Below, in pieces: positions 1-7,563 of a stretch of 52,106 nucleotides of DNA. The first letter of the stretch is position 1, and each line of letters starts with the position of its first letter. The stretch is from Candidatus Kapaibacterium sp. Lineage in GTDB: Bacteria; Bacteroidota; Ignavibacteria; Kapaibacteriales; Kapaibacteriaceae. The translations under genes were made by a program, and so were the position numbers. The notes under the pieces were generated by a model. It did no database searches. It saw nothing but the letters and a program-made list of their open reading frames with translations, and was not told where the DNA came from. The DNA lies in assembly GCA_018883125.1 (NCBI GenBank), contig VEQR01000011.1, positions 1 to 52,106 of the forward strand, written 5' to 3'.

Positions 1-312
1 CTTCTGAATATCATCGAGAACGCTGTAAAGTATACGCCGGAAGGGGGCTCGGTGCGTGTTGAGCTCCTGGCTATCGATGGCTCGGCACGACTGTTGGTCA
101 GTGATACAGGTATTGGCATTGCCGAAGAGGACCTGCCGCACATCTACGATCGATTCTATCGTGTTGATAAAGCTCGCTCACAGGACATACAAGGAACGGG
201 ACTCGGACTTGCGATCGTGAAATGGATCCTTGATGAGCACCGTGCAACCATCGACGTGGTGTCAAGCGAAGGTGCGGGCACGACCTTCAAGATCACGTTC
301 GTAACTTTGTGA
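1..312 (+). CDS. Sensor histidine kinase, C-terminal fragment
   Basis: This is the ATP-binding (HATPase_c) end of a two-component sensor kinase; the start lies before the window. The reading frame is open from base 1 and ends at the TGA at 310-312, leaving 103 residues. The boxes appear in the expected order: N box (NIIENAVKYTP), G1 box (DTGIGI), F box (FYRVDK) and G2 box (GTGLGLAIVK). The spacing between them is normal, so the catalytic domain is intact. The sensor and dimerisation domains cannot be seen, so neither signal nor partner can be named. ileS follows after 28 bases. Confidence 0.93.
   Translation, partial: LLNIIENAVKYTPEGGSVRVELLAIDGSARLLVSDTGIGIAEEDLPHIYDRFYRVDKARSQDIQGTGLGLAIVKWILDEHRATIDVVSSEGAGTTFKITFVTL
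302..309 (+). promoter_or_regulatory. Candidate promoter -7 box upstream of ileS
   Basis: TAACTTTG matches the TAnnTTTG -7 element known for Bacteroidota primary sigma factors and lies 31 bases before the ileS start, inside the end of the kinase gene. No clear TTTG/TTG upstream element is seen at the right distance. The same GTAACTTT followed by GAATTC within a few bases occurs before aspS at 47346. Confidence 0.35.
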
Positions 313-340
313 ATTCGACCATCTGGGGCAGTCATATCAC

Positions 341-3300
341 ATGTTTCAACCTCTTCCTGACGATTTTTCCTACCCGAAACAAGAAGAGTCAATTCTCGAG
401 TACTGGGAAGCCAACGATGTTTTTGCGCGTTCGCAGCAGCTTCGCCAGTCAGCTCCGGCCTTCACGTTTTATGAAGGTCCGCCAACAGTAAATGGCAAAC
501 CGGGCATTCATCACATTCTTGCCCGAACCATCAAGGATTCGATCTGTCGATACAAGAACATGCGTGGCTTTTCTGTCCGACGTCAAGCCGGATGGGATAC
601 GCACGGCCTTCCTGTAGAACTCAGCGCCGAAAAGGAACTGGGCATCACAGACAAGGCGCAGATCGAAGTGCTTGGGGTTGATGTCTTCAACAAGGCGTGT
701 CGCGACATCGTCTATCGCAACATCACGATGGATAGCGGCTGGCGTACCTTGACGCGCCGTATGGGGCACTGGCTTGATCTCGATAGCGCCTACATCACCT
801 GCACCAACGACTACATCGAATCTGTCTGGTGGGCCCTCAAGCAGTTCTTTGATAAGGGGCTGATTTATCGCGGCTACAAGGTTGTACCGCAATCTCCTAC
901 GCTTGGAACGCCCCTTTCATCGCATGAGCTGTCCCAGAATTACAAGGACGTGCGCGATCCGAACGTGTACCTCAAGCTCCGGCTTACCTCATCGCGTGTT
1001 GCGGGGTTGGAAGGGGCCAGTGTTCTGGTGTGGACAACCACACCGTGGACTCTCTTTGCCAACGTAGCTCTGGCCGTAGGACCGGAGATTATCTATGTTC
1101 GAGTGCGCAATACACGCACAGTTGGAGAGCAGCAGATCGTCGAAGACGTCATCCTTGCTGAATCTCGTCTGCCTATTCTCGACGGTGAGGTTGAGATCAT
1201 TGCTTCGTACCGTGGAACCGATCTTGTGGGTTCGCACTACGAACAGATCTTTACGGATGTCCGCATTGATAGTAACGAGTATCCGCATGCGTTGACGATT
1301 CTGCCGGGCGAATTTGTTTCGACTGAGGACGGCTCCGGTATCGTTCACCTTGCGCCGGCATTTGGTCAGGATGACTTCGAAATGTCGAAGCTCTTCAATC
1401 TACCTGTGCCTCAACCGGTATCGCCAAATGGACACTTCACGGAGGAGATCCGCGACTATGCCGGACGCGCGGTAAAAAGTTTTACGTACTCTGATCACAC
1501 TGAAGAGGGGGCTGATCGAGATATCGTGAAAGCGCTGAAGATCTCCGGCAAGATCTACAAGGCATCGTTTGACTATCTCCACAGCTATCCGCACTGCTGG
1601 CGGACAGATAATCCCGTCATTTACTACGCCCGTGACTCGTGGTTCATTCGGTCACCGAAGTATCGTGAGCGTCTGGTTGAGCTCAACAAAACCGTTCACT
1701 GGCATCCTGAGGAGATCGGTGAAGGCAGATTTGGAAATTGGCTTGAAGAGGTCAAAGAGTGGTCTATCTCTCGTGACCGATACTGGGGAAGCCCCCTCCC
1801 GATCTGGGTGAGCGAAGATGGATCAAGCATGTTTGCCGTTGGATCAATCGATGAGCTCCGCACTGGATTATATGAGCGGGAAGACGGGTCCAAGGTTCCC
1901 GTGAGCGAGTGCGGCATGGAGATCGATCTGCACCGTCCATTTGTTGACCGCGTGGTTTTTGATCGCGATGGCGTAACCTATCGAAGAACACGAGAAGTTG
2001 TTGACGTGTGGTTCGATTCTGGTAGTATGCCCTTTGCGCAATTCCACTATCCGTTCGAGAACAAGGAGATCTTTGAATCGTCGTTTCCGGCTGATTTCAT
2101 CGCTGAGGGAATCGACCAGACACGAGGATGGTTCTACACGCTCCACAACATTTCTACGGCATTGTTCGGTGCCCCGGCCTACCGAAACGTTGTCGTGAAC
2201 GACCTCGTCCTGGATAAGCGCGGACAGAAGATGTCAAAGTCGCGTGGCAACACCGTCGATCCTTTTGAAGTGATGTCACGATTCGGAAGTGATGCGATTC
2301 GCTGGTTCCTGATGGCGTCCTCGCCGGTGCATAAGCCGAAGCTGTGGAATGAAGAAGACATAGCGAAGACGGTTATCGCTGACTTCTTCCGTTCGCTGAC
2401 CAACACCTATGAGTTCTTTGCGCTTTACGCCAATGTTGACGGGTATTCGTCATCTGACGCTCTGATCCCCGTGTCGCACCGTCCGGAGATCGACCGCTGG
2501 ATCATCTCTCGATTGAATACTCTCATGAAATCGTATCAGTCAGCGATGGACGATTACGACCTGACGAGAGCGTGCCGTGTGATACAGGAGTTTACCATCG
2601 AAGAAGTATCCAACTGGTACGTCCGGCGTAACCGTCGTAGGTTCTGGAAAGGAGAGTACGATGACGACAAGCGTGCAGCTTACCAGACACTGCACGAAGT
2701 GCTCCTTCGCATAGCCGAGATGATGGCTCCGGTTGCACCGTTTCTGTCTGAGTCGATCTTTTTACGCTTGCGTATGCACGATGAACAATTCAGTATTCAT
2801 TGTAGTATATTGCAATCATGTGATGAGTCAGTGATTGATAACGAACTGGAGCATCGCATGAAGCAAGCGCAACGAATTGTTTCACTTGCTCGTTCTTTGA
2901 GAGAGAAGGCGAAGATCAAAACACGCCAGCCACTTCGGAGAATTCTTCTTCCTGTTGACAGTCCGCAAATGCGCAGACAGATACAATCCGTTGAAGACAT
3001 TATCACCGAAGAAATCAATGTCAAAGACATTGAGTATGTATCGGATGACACAAACATTGTCCGACGCAGTGCCCGGCCGAACTTCAAGGTCATTGGCAAG
3101 AAGTATGGAACGGACACACAGGCTGTGGCAAACTCGATCAAGTCAATGACGCATGATGACGTGAGACGACTCGAACAGTCATCGGTCCTTATGCTGACTA
3201 TTGGCGAAAAGACGGTTCAGATTGACTTTGAAGATGTTGAGATCATTAGCGAGGATATCGAAGGATGGTTGGTGGCAACCGATGCCGGTACAACTGTTGC

Positions 3301-3580
3301 ACTCGATACCGAACTTGATGAATCACTCGTGCGTGAAGGTTTAGCACGGGAGTTCGTCAGTCGCCTTCAAAAGCTTCGCAAGGATTCGGGGTATAACGTA
3401 ACGGATCGTATCAGTGTCGAATACTCGACCGATGACGAAACGTCTGCTGCCATTGAATCAATGCGATCCTACATTGGAATGGAAACGCTGGCGGAAGCGC
3501 TCGAGCGGGGGGGACAGTTCGAAGGGACTGAACTCGAGATAAACGGGCGTCACGTCAACGTGCGCGTTAAGCGTGTTTGA
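341..3580 (+). CDS. ileS: Isoleucyl-tRNA synthetase, large type
   Basis: This enzyme charges tRNA-Ile with isoleucine in the cytosol. At 1079 residues it is longer than the E. coli type (about 940) and fits the eukaryote-like type 2 group. The class I signature is GIHH at residues 55-58, the CP1 editing domain carries WTTTPW at 231-236, WFDSGS starts at 557, and the KMSKS loop is at 630-634. An anticodon-binding domain and a C-terminal extension follow. The type 2 form is known in the family to be less sensitive to mupirocin, but this is inferred from the type and not tested. A candidate -7 box lies at 302-309. It reads away from the preceding kinase gene with only 28 bases between. Confidence 0.97.
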   Translation: MFQPLPDDFSYPKQEESILEYWEANDVFARSQQLRQSAPAFTFYEGPPTVNGKPGIHHILARTIKDSICRYKNMRGFSVRRQAGWDTHGLPVELSAEKELGITDKAQIEVLGVDVFNKACRDIVYRNITMDSGWRTLTRRMGHWLDLDSAYITCTNDYIESVWWALKQFFDKGLIYRGYKVVPQSPTLGTPLSSHELSQNYKDVRDPNVYLKLRLTSSRVAGLEGASVLVWTTTPWTLFANVALAVGPEIIYVRVRNTRTVGEQQIVEDVILAESRLPILDGEVEIIASYRGTDLVGSHYEQIFTDVRIDSNEYPHALTILPGEFVSTEDGSGIVHLAPAFGQDDFEMSKLFNLPVPQPVSPNGHFTEEIRDYAGRAVKSFTYSDHTEEGADRDIVKALKISGKIYKASFDYLHSYPHCWRTDNPVIYYARDSWFIRSPKYRERLVELNKTVHWHPEEIGEGRFGNWLEEVKEWSISRDRYWGSPLPIWVSEDGSSMFAVGSIDELRTGLYEREDGSKVPVSECGMEIDLHRPFVDRVVFDRDGVTYRRTREVVDVWFDSGSMPFAQFHYPFENKEIFESSFPADFIAEGIDQTRGWFYTLHNISTALFGAPAYRNVVVNDLVLDKRGQKMSKSRGNTVDPFEVMSRFGSDAIRWFLMASSPVHKPKLWNEEDIAKTVIADFFRSLTNTYEFFALYANVDGYSSSDALIPVSHRPEIDRWIISRLNTLMKSYQSAMDDYDLTRACRVIQEFTIEEVSNWYVRRNRRRFWKGEYDDDKRAAYQTLHEVLLRIAEMMAPVAPFLSESIFLRLRMHDEQFSIHCSILQSCDESVIDNELEHRMKQAQRIVSLARSLREKAKIKTRQPLRRILLPVDSPQMRRQIQSVEDIITEEINVKDIEYVSDDTNIVRRSARPNFKVIGKKYGTDTQAVANSIKSMTHDDVRRLEQSSVLMLTIGEKTVQIDFEDVEIISEDIEGWLVATDAGTTVALDTELDESLVREGLAREFVSRLQKLRKDSGYNVTDRISVEYSTDDETSAAIESMRSYIGMETLAEALERGGQFEGTELEINGRHVNVRVKRV

Positions 3581-3639
3581 TGATGGTGCGTCAAGGTGGC
3601 GCACGCGTTTTCATGTTTCACTTTTTTTGAGGTACACTC

Positions 3640-3900
3640 ATGGCAGCAGCAAAGAAAGCCGCCAAGAAACCGGCAGCCAAGAAGGCCGCTAAGCCAGCAG
3701 CCAAGAAGGCAGCCAAGCCGGCAGCTAAGCCAGCCGCTAAGCCAGCAGCCAAGAAGGCAGCCAAGCCAGCAGCCAAGAAGGCCGCTAAGCCAGCAGCCAA
3801 GAAGGCAGCTAAGCCAGCAGCCAAGAAGGCAGCAAAGCCAGCAGCTAAGCCAGCTGCAAAGAAGGCTGCAAAGCCTGCGGCAAAAAAAAAAGCCAAGTAA
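3640..3900 (+). CDS. Lys/Ala/Pro repeat protein (histone H1-like tail)
   Basis: The 86 residues are almost entirely PAAKKAAK repeats, built only from Ala, Lys and Pro after the start Met. Such tails bind DNA or RNA through charge and resemble bacterial histone H1-like proteins. The start ATG at 3640 follows GAGG at about 3629. The gene ends two codons after a run of ten A (3882-3891). Read one base back from that run, the frame stays open through 3892-3974 with Ser/Ala/Lys-rich sequence and joins the DksA-like gene at 3975. The 86-residue product could therefore be real, or only the N-terminal part of a 323-residue DksA-like protein made by slippage. A homopolymer error in assembly would look the same. 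Confidence 0.7.
   Translation: MAAAKKAAKKPAAKKAAKPAAKKAAKPAAKPAAKPAAKKAAKPAAKKAAKPAAKKAAKPAAKKAAKPAAKPAAKKAAKPAAKKKAK
3882..3891 (+). other. A10 slippery tract, possible frameshift or slippage site
   Basis: Ten consecutive A in frame GCA-AAA-AAA-AAA-GCC. The heptamer A-AAA-AAA suits -1 ribosomal slippage, and A tracts of nine or more are known to cause polymerase slippage. A -1 shift, or one added A, leads directly into the frame of the DksA-like gene with no stop in between. Confidence 0.6.
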
Positions 3901-3974
3901 GGGTTAGTCCCAACTCGGCGAAGCAGTCGAAAGCGTCTAACGTCATTGCGGCTCCGAAAGGATCGGCACGTTCC

Positions 3975-4610
3975 GTGTCGTCCGCGTCGAAGAATAGTTC
4001 GGCAACAGCCAAGAAGAGTCCGGTTACAGCAGCAGCAAGCGGGAAGATGACGAACCCGAAGCCGCAAACGAAGACAACGACTGTGAAAATGACGCCCGTA
4101 TCGGCGGTCTCAAAGGCCACTGATGCGGGCTCTGTTTTATCTGAAGCCCCGGTAAAATCAACAAAGCTTATGCCAATTCCGCCGCCGAAAGGCCTGCGAT
4201 ACAGTGATGCCGATCTCAAGTCCTTCCGTGCGAACATCGAGCGCGCAAAAGTTGATGCCCTTGAGGAGCTTCGTATGCTACGGGAGCGTCTTGAGGACCT
4301 CACCAACAGTGAGGCAAACGAGGACTCGTCGATCTACTCCATGCACATGGCAGAGCAGGGATCCGAGGCAGTTGAGAAGGAAAAGACCTACGGCCAGATT
4401 CAGCGCGTGCAGGACTACATCCGCAAGCTGGATGAGGCAATCGTTCGGATCGATGATAAGACGTATGGAATCTGCCACATGTGCGGCATTCTCATCGCAC
4501 GTGAACGCCTGATGGCGGTGCCGATTACAACACAGTCGGCTTCCTACAAGATCCGGAAAAAGTGTCCCGATGATGGGGTCGACCGTATTCTCGCTAAGAG
4601 TTCGAACTGA
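3975..4610 (+). CDS. TraR/DksA-family regulator with half zinc site
   Basis: DksA-type proteins insert a coiled coil into the RNA polymerase secondary channel and adjust transcription. From the GTG at 3975 the product has 211 residues: a Ser/Thr/Lys/Ala-rich disordered N-terminus, a helical coiled coil (RYSDADLKSFRANIERAK onward, through MRMLRERLEDL) and a C-terminal finger. The finger begins CHMCG, but the later cysteine pair of the C4 type is absent: after AVPITTQ come Ser and Tyr where Cys is expected. This loss is seen in other Bacteroidota members. AAAGGA lies 12 bases before the GTG, a rather long gap. The frame is open upstream to the A10 tract, so the true start may be the ATG at 3640 through a frameshift. 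Confidence 0.82.
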   Translation: MSSASKNSSATAKKSPVTAAASGKMTNPKPQTKTTTVKMTPVSAVSKATDAGSVLSEAPVKSTKLMPIPPPKGLRYSDADLKSFRANIERAKVDALEELRMLRERLEDLTNSEANEDSSIYSMHMAEQGSEAVEKEKTYGQIQRVQDYIRKLDEAIVRIDDKTYGICHMCGILIARERLMAVPITTQSASYKIRKKCPDDGVDRILAKSSN

Positions 4611-4627
4611 TCGGTAGGCAACTGAAG

Positions 4628-5212
4628 ATGCACACAGGCATCCGACCATTCTTGGTCGCGGGCGTACTCGTGGTGGTTGATCAGATCACAAAGGCGCTGG
4701 TGAAGGGCTTTGATGTGATGGGGTTTCACCACCAGGGGATGGTCCTTGGTGAGAGTCGCCCCCTGATCGGCGAGACGCTGCGATTGACTTTTGTGGAAAA
4801 TCCAGGAATGGCTTTTGGTGTTAGCTGGGGTGATGCCAAGATCATCCTGACGTTGCTGACAATTGGCATCGTTGTGCTGATTGTGCGAATGATCCTTACA
4901 ACGCCCCCTGGCTCTCGCATAGTGCGGAATGCGCTCGTGCTTGTCCTTGCTGGGGCTGTGGGTAATCTGATCGATCGAATGTTCTACGGTGTGCTTTATG
5001 GTACGGACCCATTGTTCTACGGCAAGGTGGTGGATTTCCTCCAAGTAGACATTCCTGATGTAACCATGTTTGGCGAGCTCTATACGCATTGGCCCGTGTT
5101 TAACGTAGCCGACTCCTGCGTGAGTGTTGGCGTTGTGGTTCTGCTCCTTGCTTCGCTGTTTGGCAATGCGGACTTGACGCTTTTCCGAGTTCAGGATGAG
5201 CGTGCAGAATAG
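4628..5212 (+). CDS. lspA: Lipoprotein signal peptidase (signal peptidase II)
   Basis: This is the inner-membrane aspartic protease that removes the signal peptide from diacylated prolipoproteins. It has 194 residues and four hydrophobic segments. The conserved ENPGMAFG segment is present, and the two catalytic aspartates sit in GNLIDRM (D116) and NVADSC (D162). It is slightly longer than usual (about 160) because of an insert around residues 125-150. The start ATG at 4628 lies 17 bases after the DksA-like stop. Its end overlaps the next gene by 17 bases, which suggests co-translation. A predicted lipoprotein lies elsewhere in the window (27515-28351). Confidence 0.96.
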   Translation: MHTGIRPFLVAGVLVVVDQITKALVKGFDVMGFHHQGMVLGESRPLIGETLRLTFVENPGMAFGVSWGDAKIILTLLTIGIVVLIVRMILTTPPGSRIVRNALVLVLAGAVGNLIDRMFYGVLYGTDPLFYGKVVDFLQVDIPDVTMFGELYTHWPVFNVADSCVSVGVVVLLLASLFGNADLTLFRVQDERAE

Positions 5213-6365
5213 CACCGGAAACTCTTCCCAACAGCGGTCCGCCGTGGAATGGAACGAGCATGTTTATGAGTTCACAATTGCGCCAGGTCAGCGACCTGAG
5301 CGCCTAGACGCGTTCTTGACGCATTCCATCGTCCACGCAACGCGAACACGCGTGCAGAAGGCTATCGACGCTGAAGCGGTAACGGTAAATGGCAGGCCAT
5401 CGAAGGCGAATTACCGCATTCGGCCGAATGATCAGATACGTGTAACCGTAATGAGGCCACCGCCGTTACAGCTGATCCCGCAGAACATTCCTTTGACGGT
5501 AATGTATGAGGATGAGCACCTGCTTGTTATCGATAAAGCACCGGGGATCCTCGTTCATCCCGGCTTGGGTAATCGTGACGGTACGCTCGTGAATGCTGTT
5601 TTATGGCACCTTGGCCAGAGAGACCCGATCAACGTGCTGAAGGCCCGCGAGTCGTGGGGCGATGGCGACGATGATGACTCTCGATCTGAATCCTCGGAGC
5701 AGGGGACGGATGATGATCAGGCATGGGGCTCTGCAGAGCTCGGAGCCGACGAGGTTCCCGGACTTCGACCGGGAATCGTTCATCGGTTGGACCGCGACAC
5801 CACAGGCGTTATGGTGATTGGTAAGACCTACCCTGCAACGATGCATCTGGCGACGCAGTTCGCCGAGCGGACCGTGTCGCGGCAGTACGTTGCTCTGGCA
5901 TGGGGCGTTATTGCTGATGACTATCGACTGATCGAAAGCGAGATTGGCCGATCGCCACGAGACAGGACGCTTCGGGCCGTTGTTCGAACGGGTGGTAAGT
6001 ATGCCGCCACGGAGGTGACGGTGCTTGAGCGATACAACTTCGCGTCGCTTATCGCCTGTAAGCTTCGCACAGGAAGAACGCACCAGATCCGCGTTCATCT
6101 GAGTCACGATAAGCATCCACTGATTGGAGATGGCGACTATGGCGGACGCGAATCAGCGGTTGCCGGATTGCACACCGTTTACCGGAAACCCGCCGCACAG
6201 CTGCTGACGAACATCCATCGTCAGGCGCTGCATGCCCGAATACTCGGCTTTACCCATCCCCACACCAAAGAGCGTCTCACGTTTGAGAGTCCGCTTCCGT
6301 CCGATATGCAGGCGTGCTTGGATCTACTTCGGGATGGCAGTCCCCATGCGTCCGCGAATCCATGA
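5196..6365 (+). CDS. RluA/RluD-family 23S rRNA pseudouridine synthase
   Basis: This enzyme converts uridines in ribosomal RNA to pseudouridine. The 389 residues hold an N-terminal S4 RNA-binding domain (about 30-95) and the catalytic domain. The catalytic Asp is D199 in HRLDRDTTG, and GRTHQIRVHL follows near the C-terminus. An acidic insertion of about 35 residues (152-186, rich in Asp, Glu and Ser) lies between the strands before the catalytic motif and is not part of the usual family core. The start ATG at 5196 is preceded by AGGA and lies inside lspA. The 3' end overlaps mtgA on the other strand by 42 bases. The exact rRNA position modified (RluC or RluD type) cannot be told. Confidence 0.93.
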   Translation: MSVQNSTGNSSQQRSAVEWNEHVYEFTIAPGQRPERLDAFLTHSIVHATRTRVQKAIDAEAVTVNGRPSKANYRIRPNDQIRVTVMRPPPLQLIPQNIPLTVMYEDEHLLVIDKAPGILVHPGLGNRDGTLVNAVLWHLGQRDPINVLKARESWGDGDDDDSRSESSEQGTDDDQAWGSAELGADEVPGLRPGIVHRLDRDTTGVMVIGKTYPATMHLATQFAERTVSRQYVALAWGVIADDYRLIESEIGRSPRDRTLRAVVRTGGKYAATEVTVLERYNFASLIACKLRTGRTHQIRVHLSHDKHPLIGDGDYGGRESAVAGLHTVYRKPAAQLLTNIHRQALHARILGFTHPHTKERLTFESPLPSDMQACLDLLRDGSPHASANP

Positions 6366-7010
6366 TGCTCTGCGAAGCGTGTACGCGCTGGGATTGGACG
6401 CGCTGAAAATGCGAGGATTGGGAACAATTGCGGCCAGTCGCGCTGCCTGATCTCTTGTAAGGTCCTTGGCCGAAACCCCGAAGGCTGTGCGCGCCCCTTG
6501 CTCAACTCCGTACACGCCGTCGCCCCATTCGATCATGTTCAAGTATACCTCGAGTATGCGACGTTTGCCCCAGAGCGCCTCGGTGAGGTACACAAAGTAC
6601 ACCTCAAAGGCCTTCCGGATCATTGATCTCCAAGGCACCAGGAAGACGTTCTTACAGGTTTGCATGGTGATGGTGCTTGCGCCGAGAGGCGGACGTCCAC
6701 GTTTTATGCGAGCTGCATTGACCCTCTTGGCACGCTCGACGGCGTTCCAGTCAATCCCCTTGTGACGCATGAAACCACCGTCTTCGCCACCGACTACTCC
6801 ACGAGGTACCCAGGCAGAGATGTTGTCATAACTCACCCAGCGATGCCGGATAAGCATAGAGTTACCCGTGAAGGGGGCTTTCACGAACCGCCAGACCATC
6901 AGCGGCGTGGCCGCTGGCGGGATGAACCGTAACAGACCAACAACTACGACCGATCCAAGCAGAAATGCAACCGCCGAACGCATTGTCCAAACCAGAATAG
7001 TTTTCAACAT
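6324..7010 (-). CDS. mtgA: Monofunctional biosynthetic peptidoglycan transglycosylase
   Basis: This GT51 enzyme polymerises lipid II into glycan strands at the periplasmic face of the inner membrane. It has 228 residues, with one N-terminal membrane segment (about 8-30) and then the transglycosylase domain. The catalytic Glu lies in GGEDGGF (E76) and the second motif is GASTITMQ. Further conserved stretches are KAFEVYFVYLTEALWGKRRILEVYLN and GVYGVEQGA. No transpeptidase domain follows, so it is the monofunctional type. It runs convergent to the pseudouridine synthase gene with a 42-base overlap of coding ends, and divergent from the Lrp-type regulator. Confidence 0.95.
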   Translation of the reverse strand: MLKTILVWTMRSAVAFLLGSVVVVGLLRFIPPAATPLMVWRFVKAPFTGNSMLIRHRWVSYDNISAWVPRGVVGGEDGGFMRHKGIDWNAVERAKRVNAARIKRGRPPLGASTITMQTCKNVFLVPWRSMIRKAFEVYFVYLTEALWGKRRILEVYLNMIEWGDGVYGVEQGARTAFGVSAKDLTRDQAARLAAIVPNPRIFSASNPSAYTLRRASWIRGRMGTAIPK

Positions 7011-7031
7011 AGGGCCTGCAATGCCTCTAGA

Positions 7032-7051
7032 AACTTTACGAACGTTAAGTT
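7032..7051. promoter_or_regulatory. Imperfect palindrome between mtgA and Lrp-type gene
   Basis: AACTTTACGAACGTTAAGTT is a 20-base dyad with 16 of 20 positions symmetric, in the 78-base gap between divergent mtgA and the Lrp/AsnC gene. Lrp-family proteins commonly repress their own promoter, so this is a candidate operator. Function is inferred from position and symmetry only. Confidence 0.4.
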
Positions 7052-7088
7052 TGACGGCGAATTACTTAACAATCGTTGGGAAATGTGA

Positions 7089-7535
7089 GTGAAAGACCTT
7101 GACCGACACATCTGCTCACTCCTTCAGGAGAATGCTCGCCTGAGTTTGAGTGAGATCGCCGAACAGGTCGGATCGTCTGTCCCAACCGTCAGCGACAGGG
7201 TGCGCCGACTTGAGGCCGACGGAACCATTCGCGAGTATACGACCTTGTTGCGTCCGGCCGACTTCGGATTCGATGTAACGGCCTTCATCTTCGTCGATCT
7301 CGACTCGAGTACGAGTTATGATCTATTTCGTCGTCAGTGTCGGGCACGGAAAGAGATCCAGGAATGCCACGCGGTTACCGGCACGGCATCTCATCTGCTT
7401 AAGGTCCGCGTAGTGAACACAGCGGCACTTGAGCAACTGCTTTCATCGATTCAGCAGTGGAGAGGTGTTTCTCGCACGCTCACCAATGTGGTGCTGAGCA
7501 CGCACAAGGAAACGCCAACAATCACGATTACATAA
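7089..7535 (+). CDS. Lrp/AsnC-family transcriptional regulator
   Basis: This is a feast/famine-type regulator that binds DNA as oligomers and responds to an amino acid. Its 148 residues comprise an N-terminal helix-turn-helix (about 3-62, [23 protein letters not shown]) and a RAM ligand-binding domain (about 68-140, containing [15 protein letters not shown]). The start is the GTG at 7089; the ATG five bases earlier runs at once into a stop. glnN begins 28 bases after its stop, so control of glutamine synthesis is a natural guess. The effector is unknown. A dyad upstream (7032-7051) may be its operator. Confidence 0.93.
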   Translation: MKDLDRHICSLLQENARLSLSEIAEQVGSSVPTVSDRVRRLEADGTIREYTTLLRPADFGFDVTAFIFVDLDSSTSYDLFRRQCRARKEIQECHAVTGTASHLLKVRVVNTAALEQLLSSIQQWRGVSRTLTNVVLSTHKETPTITIT

Positions 7536-7563
7536 ACCTGCAGTATTAACCAGGAGGAGCCCC

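Noticed and set aside
3596-3907. A 103-residue open frame rich in Arg, Gln and Pro over the Lys/Ala repeat gene
   Set aside because: It is the shifted reading of the same repetitive DNA; the Lys/Ala frame has the better start and family-like composition.
3618-4306. Ala/Gly/Phe-rich open frames on the minus strand opposite the repeat gene and the DksA-like gene
   Set aside because: These are the complements of Lys/Ala codons and show no start signal or family motif.
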